Shown: positions 18,185 through 27,175, numbered from the stretch's first letter. The stretch is 64,000 nt of DNA from Polaribacter sp. (GCA_028343155.1 JAOLXX010000002.1:62001-126000); one strand, 5' to 3'. Numbers and translations: made by a program. The notes: generated from the sequence alone by a model not told the origin.

Positions 18185-19726
18185 ATGAAAAATATAAAAT
18201 ATTTATTTTTTGCGCTAATAGGAACAATTTTTATTTCTTGTGATGCAGATGAGTTTTTAAACCCACTTCCAGACACAGTTAATGCTGCTGATGGATTTTA
18301 TCAAAACGACGAACAAATTTTGGCTGGAGTTTTGGGAATGTATGATGCACTTCAAGGTGTAAATGAAAATACTGAAACAAATAGTTCTAACTTTAACAGA
18401 GGTGTGCAGTTTGAATATCTCTTAACTGAGCATCGTTCTGACAATACAAGAAGTGCAACCCTTGAAGGATCTAGGGCTGATTTTCATAGATATGTAACCG
18501 AAGCAATTAACATACAATCTGAAGATTATTATCAATCTATGTATGAAATTATTTTTAGAGCAAATACAATTCTTGCTTCTTTAAATGCTGCTAATGCCGC
18601 AAATGTTGGAAAATATTCAGCGGAAGCTAAATTTTTGAGAGCCCTAGCATATTTTAATTTAATCAGACTTTATGGAAGTGATGATGATTCTATAGGTGGT
18701 GTGCCATTGGTAACTAGTTTAGTAACTGCTGCAGATGAAACGGAACTTTTTACGAGAAAACCAAAAGCAACAGTTTATGAACAAATTGTAAAAGATTTAG
18801 AAGATGCAATTGCTAATTTAGATAATAGTGCTAAGTCAAGAGCTTCAAAAGCTGCGGCTCAAGGAATTTTAGCAAAAGTTTATTTGTCTCAACCATCACC
18901 TGATTTTGATGGTGCAAAAGATTTATGTGAAGCAATTGTAGCAGAAGGTTCTTATAATTTACAAGCTGATTTTAGAGATGTTTTTTACGATGAAATGAAC
19001 AGTGAAATTATTTTTGCTGTTAGATATACTTCAGGAGATCCAAACGAAAGTCAAGGTTTTTCATCTGAATTTACTTCATTTAAACGTCAAGGAAGACAAG
19101 ATGGTTTAAATATTGTGAATCCTAATTTAGTAACTGCTTTTAATGAAAATGGAGGTAATAGAACGGCAGTTTCTTATATTGCTTTTGGTGATGATGCTGA
19201 ACAAGAGTCTGCACCTGGTGTTCCTGCTCCATTAAGTGCTGAAGTTGCAAAATTTTTACCAGAAGGAACCGATGTTACAACAGATCCTGATGCACCAAAA
19301 TATGGTACTTTTCCTAGACTTGCTGGTAATGATTGGCCAGTATTACGTTATGCAGATGTATTATTAATGCATGTAGAAGCAATTTTACGAGGTTCTGGTG
19401 CAGTTAGTACTAGTGATGCAGCCGCTTTAGCTTCATTCAATGCTATTAGAAATCGTGCTGGTCTAGATAATGACACTGATGGTTCAATAACAATAGAAGA
19501 ATTATTATTAGAAAGAAGAGTAGAATTGGCTTTTGAGAACCAACGTTTCTTTGATTTGTTAAGATTTGGAGTTGCTGATGACGTATTATCTAATCATTCA
19601 GCCGAAGATAATAACTTAGATGTATCAGTTTATCCTAGTTATAATGCTAGAGCTTTACTATTGCCAATTCCTTCGAGAGAAATTAATTTGAGTAAAGGTC
19701 TTTTAAAGCAAAACCCTGGTTATTAA
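18185..19726 (+). CDS. susD: SusD-type surface glycan-binding lipoprotein
   Basis: A 513-residue SusD homologue. The lipoprotein signal ends in FISCDADEF (lipid on C19), followed by NPLPDTVNAADGFYQ, the usual start of the mature protein. The TPR-rich core is seen in EAKFLRALAYFNLIRLYG and the helix ASKAAAQGILAKVYLS. The C-terminus carries LLLERRVELAFENQRFFDLLRFG and LLPIPSREINLSKGLLKQNPGY, both classic SusD ends. It forms the lid over SusC and captures the glycan at the cell surface. It is translationally close to both neighbours (17 bp before, 18 bp after). Confidence 0.96.
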   Translation: MKNIKYLFFALIGTIFISCDADEFLNPLPDTVNAADGFYQNDEQILAGVLGMYDALQGVNENTETNSSNFNRGVQFEYLLTEHRSDNTRSATLEGSRADFHRYVTEAINIQSEDYYQSMYEIIFRANTILASLNAANAANVGKYSAEAKFLRALAYFNLIRLYGSDDDSIGGVPLVTSLVTAADETELFTRKPKATVYEQIVKDLEDAIANLDNSAKSRASKAAAQGILAKVYLSQPSPDFDGAKDLCEAIVAEGSYNLQADFRDVFYDEMNSEIIFAVRYTSGDPNESQGFSSEFTSFKRQGRQDGLNIVNPNLVTAFNENGGNRTAVSYIAFGDDAEQESAPGVPAPLSAEVAKFLPEGTDVTTDPDAPKYGTFPRLAGNDWPVLRYADVLLMHVEAILRGSGAVSTSDAAALASFNAIRNRAGLDNDTDGSITIEELLLERRVELAFENQRFFDLLRFGVADDVLSNHSAEDNNLDVSVYPSYNARALLLPIPSREINLSKGLLKQNPGY

Positions 19727-19744
19727 TACACAAAAAATAAAAAT

Positions 19745-20929
19745 ATGAAACATAAATTAAGTACCTTGAATAACGCCATAAAAATTGCGTTAAGTTTATT
19801 TGCGATAGTTTTCGTAATAAGCTGTGAAGAAGCCTTTGAGTTTGATTTACCAGATACTGGGTCTATAGCAGATGCTACATTGCCAGAAGCAAACTTTAGC
19901 TTCGCTCCAAAACCAGAAGATTTTAGAGTTTTAAAATTTGTCAATACATCTAATGAATCAACTAAATACGTTTGGGATTTTGGAGATTCTACAGATCTAA
20001 GTACAAATCTAGATAGTATAACCAAAGTTTATTTCTTTGAATATTTAGATAGTGAAGGTTACAGTTCTCTTAAGAACAACGAGCTTCTTATAAGTAATGA
20101 AAAACTTGAAAAAGACCCTGATCCGATTTATCTTGATAGCGTTGAAAATGTTATTAATGAAATTTATACGAGTCTTGAGAATGTTACTTACACACTTGGA
20201 GACATCAATAGTGCTGTTAAAGAGTTAAAAGATCCTATGTATATTTACCTTAATGCAGATCCAGATGTTACCAAAACAACAGATTACCAAGTAACATTAA
20301 CGGCTTCTGATGCAAACAATGCTTCAGGAGTTCTAACTGAGACAATTCAGCTACAAAATGTTTTTGTACCTATAAATCCAACACTTGTACTTGGAGACTT
20401 TGAAAGTTCTTCGCTTACTTCTACTTGGAGAATAACTCCTTTTACAGATGGAACTACAAATGCTCCTAATTCTTCATCTGATGGTTCTAATAACAATTAT
20501 GATGGTGTAGATACTGGATCTAAAACACGAGGTATGAAATTTGCGGCAGATACATCTGACCCTACAAAACCAAATAGTAGAAGGTATGGACACCAAAAAG
20601 TAACAGTTTCTCCATCAACGGTAGATCGTACAGTAAAATACATTATAGAATATGAATATGCTATAAAACTTGCTGCAAAAGCTGGAAGTAATATAACCGT
20701 ACAAATTTTAGACGGACAGTTTACAGATGGAAAAGATGCTTTAACAGCTAATACTTTAGCAACATCAGTTGCTGACGAATTATTAGGTAAAGGAAACTTC
20801 ACAACGGTTAAAAAAGAGTTTAACTCTAATGATAGTGGCTTAATTACTATATGGATTTCTGGTGATACAGATCAAGATGCATATTTAGACAATGTTAAAA
20901 TATATCCTAAACCAGGAGTAAAATATTAA
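19745..20929 (+). CDS. Surface lipoprotein with PKD domain and shared binding-type module
   Basis: A 394-residue SusE/F-position lipoprotein: signal ending VISCEEAFEF, a PKD domain with TKYVWDFGDS at about 70-205, and a C-terminal module from about 215 to the end. That module (TGSKTRGMKF, IIEYEYAIKLAAKAGSNITVQILDG, DAYLDNVKIYP) is clearly related to the C-terminal module of the next gene. An insertion-like acidic helical stretch (EYLDSEGYSSLKNNELLISN) interrupts the PKD fold. Such genes after susD encode accessory surface glycan-binding proteins. There is no catalytic motif. It lies within the susC operon, 18 bp after susD and 13 bp before the next gene. Confidence 0.8.
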   Translation: MKHKLSTLNNAIKIALSLFAIVFVISCEEAFEFDLPDTGSIADATLPEANFSFAPKPEDFRVLKFVNTSNESTKYVWDFGDSTDLSTNLDSITKVYFFEYLDSEGYSSLKNNELLISNEKLEKDPDPIYLDSVENVINEIYTSLENVTYTLGDINSAVKELKDPMYIYLNADPDVTKTTDYQVTLTASDANNASGVLTETIQLQNVFVPINPTLVLGDFESSSLTSTWRITPFTDGTTNAPNSSSDGSNNNYDGVDTGSKTRGMKFAADTSDPTKPNSRRYGHQKVTVSPSTVDRTVKYIIEYEYAIKLAAKAGSNITVQILDGQFTDGKDALTANTLATSVADELLGKGNFTTVKKEFNSNDSGLITIWISGDTDQDAYLDNVKIYPKPGVKY

Positions 20930-20942
20930 AAAAATAAAAATT

Positions 20943-22700
20943 ATGAACTTATTTAAAAAAGGAATATTTGCATTACTTATAACTATTGTTATAATTTCAT
21001 GTGAAGAAAATGACACTCTAGTTAACCCAGATGCAGGTAATATAGGTACAGGTCTTACGCAAATTACATTTCCAAAAATTCCAACAAGTTCGGTTGAAAT
21101 TAGTGGCGATGGGTCAATAGTTACCATAAGACCACAAGGTTTAGGAATTGATTCTTATGTAGTTGATTTTGGAGATGTAGATAGTGAAGAAGATGTAGAA
21201 ATAATTTCTGAAGATGCGGGTACTGCTACTTATGATTATCCCAATAATGTTGCAGAATTTACATACACAATAACTGTAACTGCAAAATCTAATAAGGGTT
21301 TTCCAGATGTTGTTCAAACTATAGATGTAGAAGTTGAACACGGATTTACTCCTGTATCATCAGCACCAGATTCACCAACGATTCTTAATGAAAATACAGT
21401 TGCTATTTTTAGTGATGGTATTGAAAGTGATGGTGCATTTATTGCATATACAAACAGTATATCTGATTCTGATTTTGAGGATGGTAATGCAGAATATAAT
21501 GAAGTAGAAGTTGGAGATATAAAAAATAAAGTAATTCAGTATTCTAGACTTCATGATGCTATTGCTGCCTCTATTGCTTTTGATTCTGCTATTAATGTTG
21601 CAGATGTTTTTGGAACAGATGCTTCTGCTGATTATCTTCACTTAGACCTTCATTCTATTCATGATATTGGTGTTGATAAAGTAAAAATATCATTAGCAGG
21701 GAAAACTTTTGAACAAACTTTAACGGATGATGTGTGGACAAGTGTAGATATAGATTTATCTGCTGAAGGAATCACACAGATTGATGACATAAAATTAGAA
21801 TTAGGGACAGGAGGTACAGCAAGTAATGAGGCAAGTCTTAATGTAGATAATATTTATTTTTATAGAGAAGCACTTTCAATTCCTGAATTTTCTTTTGATG
21901 ATGTAGCTAGTGATTATGATGTTACATTTACAAATGCATCTGAACTTGCAACTAGTTATAGTTGGGATTTTGGAGATGGTATAGGTAGTTCAACAGATGA
22001 AAACCCAACATACAGTTATATTAATGATGGTTTGGAGAAGACGTATATGGTTACATTAACAACTACAAATTTTATTAATAAACCTACTTCTATTACAAAA
22101 GAAATTACTGTTGGTGGTCCATCTGGCCCTATTGATCCGGTAATTATTCATGGAGATTTAAATTTGAATGATTCTTCTATGTCTGCTGCTTGGAAAATAG
22201 CTAATTCACCATCTGGTAAGAGTGATCCTTTTGGACGTAGTGCTGATGGTTCTTGTACAGACTACGATGGTGTAGCAACAGGATCAAAAACTAGAGGTGC
22301 AAAATGGTCTAGTTCTCAAGGTGCATCAGATATAAATGGTACACCTGTAGCTGGTAATACTAGATATGCTTATCAAGCTGTAACTTTGACCCCTAATACA
22401 GATTATGTTTTTGAATATGCATATGCTATAAAGACAGGAGGGTCTGCAGACAATGCTATTGTTGCTAGCATTTTAAACGGTCATTTTGATGGTTCTGAAG
22501 TGTTAAGTACCAATCCATTGATTAAACATATTGGAACAATTGCTAATGGTAAATTTGGGGACAATTCATGTTCTGGAGGAACTATTGTTCAAGAAACATT
22601 TAGATCTAACGCTGTTGGTGAGGTAGCTATCTTTATTTATAGCTTTACTGATGTTGTTGATGCTTTCGTAGATAATATTAAAATCTACCCGGCACCTTAA
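20943..22700 (+). CDS. Larger PKD lipoprotein with the same C-terminal module
   Basis: A 585-residue lipoprotein with signal ending IISCEENDTL. An N-terminal beta-domain (SVEISGDGSIVTIRP) lies at about 40-130. A middle jelly-roll-like region at about 135-310 has LNVDNIYFYRE at its end. A PKD domain at about 315-395 shows YSWDFGDGIGSSTDENPTYSY. The C-terminal module at about 400-585 contains TGSKTRGAKW, YQAVTLTPNTDYVFEYAYAI and DAFVDNIKIYP. It is built like a longer version of the preceding gene, so the pair probably arose by duplication of the module. The likely job is glycan capture at the surface beside SusCD. PL7 begins 9 bp after its stop. Confidence 0.8.
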   Translation: MNLFKKGIFALLITIVIISCEENDTLVNPDAGNIGTGLTQITFPKIPTSSVEISGDGSIVTIRPQGLGIDSYVVDFGDVDSEEDVEIISEDAGTATYDYPNNVAEFTYTITVTAKSNKGFPDVVQTIDVEVEHGFTPVSSAPDSPTILNENTVAIFSDGIESDGAFIAYTNSISDSDFEDGNAEYNEVEVGDIKNKVIQYSRLHDAIAASIAFDSAINVADVFGTDASADYLHLDLHSIHDIGVDKVKISLAGKTFEQTLTDDVWTSVDIDLSAEGITQIDDIKLELGTGGTASNEASLNVDNIYFYREALSIPEFSFDDVASDYDVTFTNASELATSYSWDFGDGIGSSTDENPTYSYINDGLEKTYMVTLTTTNFINKPTSITKEITVGGPSGPIDPVIIHGDLNLNDSSMSAAWKIANSPSGKSDPFGRSADGSCTDYDGVATGSKTRGAKWSSSQGASDINGTPVAGNTRYAYQAVTLTPNTDYVFEYAYAIKTGGSADNAIVASILNGHFDGSEVLSTNPLIKHIGTIANGKFGDNSCSGGTIVQETFRSNAVGEVAIFIYSFTDVVDAFVDNIKIYPAP

Positions 22701-22709
22701 TCATCTTAA

Positions 22710-23630
22710 ATGAAAAATTTCCGAATAAAAGTATTATTCTTTTTAACAATACTAATTTTTACTTCTGTTAACGCTATTTGTCAAGAAAAGACAAATAGCG
22801 TTGAAGTATCTAAACTGAAAGTTGAAAAAAAGCGAAAGAAGAAAAGAAAGAAAAAAGTAAGGCTTCCAAAAATTGATTTAAGTCATTGGAAAGTAACGCT
22901 ACCAGTTGCAAATAAAGAAGGAAAACCTGTTGAAATTAGTCCACCTGAGATTTTAGATTTTGCAAATAACAAAATTGCAAAACCCTATATGTATATAGAT
23001 TCAACAAAAGGAGCGATTGTTTTTCACGCCATGCCTACCAATTCTAAAACTAGAAATACAAAGTATACTAGATCAGAATTAAGAGAGCAAATGGTGCCAG
23101 GAAGTAATTCTACAAACTGGACATTTAAAGATGGAGGCTATATGAGAGCAAAAATAGCTATGCAAAAAACAACCAAAGATAGTGATGGTAAATACCATAG
23201 AACTATTATTATGCAAATCCATGGACGTTTAACAAATGAACAACGAGATTTAATTGGTGAAGATGATAACAATGCACCACCAATTTTAAAAATCTATTGG
23301 GACAAAGGGAAAATTAGAATAAAGACTAAGATTTTAAAAAACCTAAATGCTACATATGAAGAAATGTTACATGAAAAAGCATGGGATAACGATGAAGGTT
23401 TCAATTTTGAACAAGAAGTAGGTTTCAGAAAATTTACATTAGAAGTAAAAGTTACAGAAGGTAAAATGGTAATTATTTTAAATAGAAATGAGTATAAAGT
23501 TTATGAAAATATTCATATGAGAAAATGGGGTATTTTTGAAAATTACTTTAAAGCCGGAAATTACTTTCAATCTAGAGATAAAGGAGCATTTTCTAAGGTT
23601 CGTTTTTATGAATTAGAAGCTAGCCATTAA
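22710..23630 (+). CDS. PL7 family alginate lyase
   Basis: A 306-residue lyase with the three diagnostic PL7 motifs: RSELRE at 121-126, QIHG at 169-172 and YFKAGNYFQS at 279-288. The expected catalytic set is R121/R125, Q169, H171 and Y285; QIH usually goes with activity on poly-G or mixed alginate. The N-terminus has a signal (1-25, VNAICQEK) that might be lipidated at C25, though the lipobox is poor, then a striking Lys/Arg run (KKRKKKRKKK) before the enzyme starts at LSHWKVTLP. There is no T9SS domain, so it probably stays periplasmic or lipid-anchored, unlike the PL6 enzyme. It is the last gene of the susC unit. A perfect hairpin lies in its leader codons. Confidence 0.94.
   Translation: MKNFRIKVLFFLTILIFTSVNAICQEKTNSVEVSKLKVEKKRKKKRKKKVRLPKIDLSHWKVTLPVANKEGKPVEISPPEILDFANNKIAKPYMYIDSTKGAIVFHAMPTNSKTRNTKYTRSELREQMVPGSNSTNWTFKDGGYMRAKIAMQKTTKDSDGKYHRTIIMQIHGRLTNEQRDLIGEDDNNAPPILKIYWDKGKIRIKTKILKNLNATYEEMLHEKAWDNDEGFNFEQEVGFRKFTLEVKVTEGKMVIILNRNEYKVYENIHMRKWGIFENYFKAGNYFQSRDKGAFSKVRFYELEASH
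22770..22802 (+). repeat. 13-bp perfect inverted repeat inside the PL7 signal region
   Basis: AACGCTATTTGTC (22770-22782) and GACAAATAGCGTT (22790-22802) are separated by AAGAAAA. It lies at codons 21-31 of the PL7 gene, at the end of the signal peptide. A perfect stem of this length inside a coding start is unusual and should fold in the mRNA. Confidence 0.8.
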
Positions 23631-23714
23631 TTAGTGTCGATTAGGTAATATTTATGTTCATAAAAAAAAAACTTAATTGGAAATGAAGTTATAGAACAAG
23701 AAATTTTATTTTTT

Positions 23715-23722
23715 TATCTTTG
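23715..23722 (+). promoter_or_regulatory. -7 box before the beta-hydroxyacid dehydrogenase
   Basis: TATCTTTG fits TAnnTTTG exactly, 101 bp before the start codon, so the gene has its own promoter apart from the susC unit. A small dyad, TTGCTAAAGCAA (23773-23784), lies between; it has the shape of the PUL dyads but with G and C exchanged. Confidence 0.5.
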
Positions 23723-23823
23723 TTGTCGAGAGTATCACCGAAAGCATCCAATAAAAAAATAACATATACACATTGCTAAAGCAAGGTAAATACTTACAAA
23801 AAATTATAATTAAAAAATAAAAT

Positions 23824-24705
23824 ATGAAAAAACCTACTATCGGATTTATAGGACTTGGACTTATGGGTGGTAATATGGTAGAAAATCTTCAAAAAAGAGG
23901 TTTTGAGCTAATAGTAATCGATCTTAATAAAGAAGAAGTTGCAAAAGTTATTACTCGGGGTAATGCATCTGAAGCTAGTTCTCCAAAAGAATTAGCTGCA
24001 AAGAGTGATATCATCATGTTATGTCTTACAACTTCTGCTGTTGTTGAAAAGATTGTTTATGGTGAAAATGGTATCCTTGCTGGTATTAAAGAAGGTGCTG
24101 TTTTGATTGATTTTGGGACATCGATCCCTGCATCTACTATAAAAATAGGTAAAGCTCTTGCAGAAAAAGGTGCTGGAATGATTGATGCCCCACTTGGACG
24201 CACACCAGCGCATGCAAAAGATGGCCTGCTTAATATTATGGCTTCAGGTAATAAAGACACTTTTGAAAAAGTAAAACCAGTACTAGACCAACAGGGTGAA
24301 AATGTATTCTATCTTGGTGCGGCTGGAGCTGGACACACAACGAAGCTTATCAATAATTTTATGGGTATGACTACCGTTGTTGCTATGTCGCAAGCTTTTG
24401 CTGCAGCAAAATTAGCAGGTGTAGATACGCAACAATTATTTGACATCATGTCTTCTGGGCCTTCAAACTCTCCATTCATGAAATTTTGCAAACATTATGC
24501 TGTTGACAACGTAAGTGATCTAGGTTTCTCTATTGCTAATGCCAACAAAGATTTAGGATATTTTGTGCAAATGATGAATGATCTTGGTACAACTTCTCTT
24601 ATTGCTGAAGCTACTTCTACAAATCTTAAGGCTGCTGTTAGTGCTGATATGGGAAGCGCTAATGTTCCAGAAATTTTTGATTATTTTATGCAGTTAGAGA
24701 AATAG
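23824..24705 (+). CDS. NAD(P)-dependent beta-hydroxyacid dehydrogenase, possible DEH reductase
   Basis: A 293-residue cytosolic enzyme of the 3-hydroxyisobutyrate/tartronate-semialdehyde reductase family. The N-terminal Rossmann motif is GFIGLGLMGGNM; DAPLGRTPAHAKDG occupies the usual substrate-loop position (DAPVSGG-type in relatives), and the catalytic Lys is in GAGHTTKLINNFMG (K174). The family interconverts beta-hydroxyacids and semialdehydes. Directly behind an alginate lyase operon, a likely role is reduction of the unsaturated uronate product DEH to 2-keto-3-deoxygluconate. I recall that some alginolytic bacteria use this family for that step, but the substrate here is inference. Succinic-semialdehyde or tartronate-semialdehyde reduction are alternatives. 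It has its own -7 box and is the last plus-strand gene of the locus. Confidence 0.82.
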   Translation: MKKPTIGFIGLGLMGGNMVENLQKRGFELIVIDLNKEEVAKVITRGNASEASSPKELAAKSDIIMLCLTTSAVVEKIVYGENGILAGIKEGAVLIDFGTSIPASTIKIGKALAEKGAGMIDAPLGRTPAHAKDGLLNIMASGNKDTFEKVKPVLDQQGENVFYLGAAGAGHTTKLINNFMGMTTVVAMSQAFAAAKLAGVDTQQLFDIMSSGPSNSPFMKFCKHYAVDNVSDLGFSIANANKDLGYFVQMMNDLGTTSLIAEATSTNLKAAVSADMGSANVPEIFDYFMQLEK

Positions 24706-24887
24706 TTAATCTCTTAATTTTACAAAAAAATAGGAGATAATAGGAAAGAAACCTAAAGTTAGGATGTTTTAAGATCGGAAACAACGTGTAGTAAATTGTC
24801 TTAAAACAAAAACAGCTCAGAGAGAAGGATCGCTGAGTGTAAAATGCAATATTAATCTAATTTTTGTAGGTTATAAAAGTAATAGTG

Positions 24888-26144
24888 TTATTGCGCTAGC
24901 GATTTATTTGAACTTAGGAAGTTTTTAAAAGGTATCTGAAATAATCTATTTTTACTGGCAAGTATTTCTATATATGCCTCATAGAGTTGCTGTTCGATTT
25001 TAATAATTTCAATATTTTTATTTTGAACACTCATCTCGAGTTTCAATAGAATGAGCGGTGAAATTCCTTCAATTTTTTTGTAGGTATTTAAAAGCGAAGA
25101 CACACTGCTATTTGCTGCTTGATCCTTGTATACTTGATAGTTCGTTACTGTTCTTCTAAAGTTTTCTTCAGCAGTAGTTTCTTCTTTTTTTTGTAGTTTT
25201 TGGAGTGTAAATATTTCACTTTCAGTACGGAGCTTCTTGAAATAATAATCTCCTTTTTTTTCTCTAACGTTTCCAAAGAATGGGAGGTTTATACCCATTC
25301 CTATTGCGAATTTTTCTTCAAATAAGTTACTATTCTTACCACCATATTTTACTTGAACAAAATCAATAATTTTTTTAGATTTTGCGACATCTAATTTCAT
25401 TTCGCCTTCTATAGTTTCTAGTTTTAATTTTTTCAACTGAATTTTTAAGTTGTCTTTTGGAGTTTTTACAATAAGAGCACACTCAATAATTTGTGCTGGA
25501 GTTATAATATCATCGCTTTTTAGATAATGATTGTTTTTACGATTACCAATCATGAGTTGTAATATGGCATCATGATATGCTTGTGCTTGCTGAAGATTTT
25601 GTAAAATAATTTGATTATCAAAGATCGCTTCTTCAGTTTCAATAAGGTCATTTACATTAAAAACTTCGGTGTAAATAGCTGTCTTTAAAAGTGATATTTT
25701 ATCCTTTAATTGCGTTTTTCTTAGCTGATAGGCACCAATTAGTTTCTTATTGAATACGTAAGCAACTAAGAAATAATAGCGGTCTTCTAATTCTTCAATA
25801 AGTCGGATGCGTCCTTGAATTTGTACTTCATTAATTTTTGATTTGTAGACCTTTTTATTAGCAAGCCTCCCTCGCAAGCTATTGGGTTTAACCCTGATGG
25901 TATATTCTTGTCTAGGTAGAAGTAAATCTCTTGTTTCGGTTCTAAACTCTACATTGTCTATTAGCTGTAAATTATGATTGTAATTTTTAAGAAATGCTAA
26001 TTGAATAGAATCAAATTTTACCTGTTCTATTTGATTTGCTCCAAGAAGCAATTGGGTCGTTGAAATTCCTTTTTGTGCATTTCCAGAAAGGAAAGACATC
26101 CCTATAAAAAATAATAAAAGTTGAAGTCGACACGAAAAACACAT
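24888..26144 (-). CDS. TolC-like outer membrane efflux protein
   Basis: A 418-residue exported protein: signal peptide at 1-24 (MSFLSGNAQ), then mostly long amphipathic helices. The string FAIGMGINLPFFGNVREKKG is the strand-turn typical of the second repeat of TolC-family proteins, and the C-terminal helix YEAYIEILASKNRLFQ matches the usual family end. The first repeat is more diverged (QEYTIRVKP, YYFLVAYVFN). It should form, as a trimer, the outer membrane duct of a tripartite machine. It is the last gene of a minus-strand operon, 17 bp after the HlyD-like gene. No pump gene is adjacent, which is unusual. Confidence 0.75.
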   Translation of the reverse strand: MCFSCRLQLLLFFIGMSFLSGNAQKGISTTQLLLGANQIEQVKFDSIQLAFLKNYNHNLQLIDNVEFRTETRDLLLPRQEYTIRVKPNSLRGRLANKKVYKSKINEVQIQGRIRLIEELEDRYYFLVAYVFNKKLIGAYQLRKTQLKDKISLLKTAIYTEVFNVNDLIETEEAIFDNQIILQNLQQAQAYHDAILQLMIGNRKNNHYLKSDDIITPAQIIECALIVKTPKDNLKIQLKKLKLETIEGEMKLDVAKSKKIIDFVQVKYGGKNSNLFEEKFAIGMGINLPFFGNVREKKGDYYFKKLRTESEIFTLQKLQKKEETTAEENFRRTVTNYQVYKDQAANSSVSSLLNTYKKIEGISPLILLKLEMSVQNKNIEIIKIEQQLYEAYIEILASKNRLFQIPFKNFLSSNKSLAQ

Positions 26145-26161
26145 TTTATTTTTGGTTATTT

Positions 26162-27175
26162 TTATTGAGCTAAGGTTAAGGTTACTTTTTCTTTTTGTAA
26201 AAAAGGATTATCAGGTGGTATTTCAATAATTACTTCTCTACCAAAAGTTTTAAGTTCTTTTATCTTTCTAATTCTTGGTGGGATTTCAACAATTCGAGAG
26301 CCTAAAGTTTTAATAATACCAATATTTTGGATGTCAGGTCTTGATGTTGAAAAGACGGTAATGGTATCTTGGAGTTTTACCTTTAAAAGGAGGTCCTCAT
26401 GTATATAACCGATAACTAATGTTGGGCTTTCTTCATAGAAAGTAACCAAGGGTGTAAAAGAGGCTATTTTTTCATCTTCATTACAATGAATAGTTCCAAT
26501 CAATCCATTTGAGGGAGCTATAATGGTTTCTTTTTCTTTTTTTAACTGGTAATACTTCAACTCTTTTTCTAGTATTTTAATTCTAGAAAGCAATGGATTA
26601 TTGGAAGCGAATCGCTCCGTTTTTAAATTGTTTATTTGTGTGGTTAGAATATCCACCGCAAATTTTAATTCTTCTTTTAGGGCGATAATTCTAATAAGTA
26701 TCGGATTGGAATTGGCTTGTTGAGAAGTGTTACTTATATCAATACTTTTTAGCGTATTGGCTAGTTTTTTGTTGTTCTCTAATTGTGCATAATATTCTGC
26801 TATTTGCGCCTTAAATTTACTTCTTTTTTCGTTGAGTAAAATCGTAGTCTCTGCAATGCGACCGTCAAGATCAGTTTTCCAAATCGAGTATCTAGTAGTT
26901 AATTCTTCGATGCTGTAGATTGCATTATTAATTTTAACGGGCAATATGGAAGAAAATACATCAAGTAAAATAGCTCCTTTTTTTACTTTTTGTCCTGTCG
27001 TCACATGAATTCGAGAAACTTCTATTGGGTTTTCCATATTAATTTGCGTTTCCTTATTTTCAGCAAAACCATAAAAGGTAACTGAAGTATTCATTCCTAA
27101 TGAAAAAGAAACGATTAAAAGGATACCTGCAAGTAAGGCAGCTATATGTATAGGACTAAATTTTTTCATAGTCAT
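26162..27175 (-). CDS. HlyD/membrane-fusion-type periplasmic adaptor
   Basis: A 337-residue adaptor: one N-terminal membrane segment (about 10-30), then a split biotinyl-lipoyl-like domain (VSRIHVTTGQKVKKGAILLDV and APSNGLIGTIHCNEDEKI). A long alpha-helical hairpin at about 75-215 lies between the two halves, and a beta-barrel (LVIGYIHEDLLLKVKLQD) follows. This is the order of HlyD/EmrA-type adaptors that bridge an inner membrane partner to TolC. The start may be MTMKK (27175) or MKK (27169); either overlaps the end of the DUF4956 gene, pointing to translational coupling. With DUF4956 before it and a TolC-like gene after it, the inner membrane partner is probably DUF4956. Confidence 0.85.
   Translation of the reverse strand: MTMKKFSPIHIAALLAGILLIVSFSLGMNTSVTFYGFAENKETQINMENPIEVSRIHVTTGQKVKKGAILLDVFSSILPVKINNAIYSIEELTTRYSIWKTDLDGRIAETTILLNEKRSKFKAQIAEYYAQLENNKKLANTLKSIDISNTSQQANSNPILIRIIALKEELKFAVDILTTQINNLKTERFASNNPLLSRIKILEKELKYYQLKKEKETIIAPSNGLIGTIHCNEDEKIASFTPLVTFYEESPTLVIGYIHEDLLLKVKLQDTITVFSTSRPDIQNIGIIKTLGSRIVEIPPRIRKIKELKTFGREVIIEIPPDNPFLQKEKVTLTLAQ

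Noticed and set aside
21372-21641. 89-codon ORF on the minus strand
   Set aside because: Antisense shadow of the PKD lipoprotein; composition is Ile/Asn/Arg-rich and not protein-like.
24766-24807. GTTTTAAGA...TCTTAAAAC inverted repeat between convergent genes
   Set aside because: Nine-bp arms with a 24-base gap and no T-tail; too weak to call a terminator with confidence.
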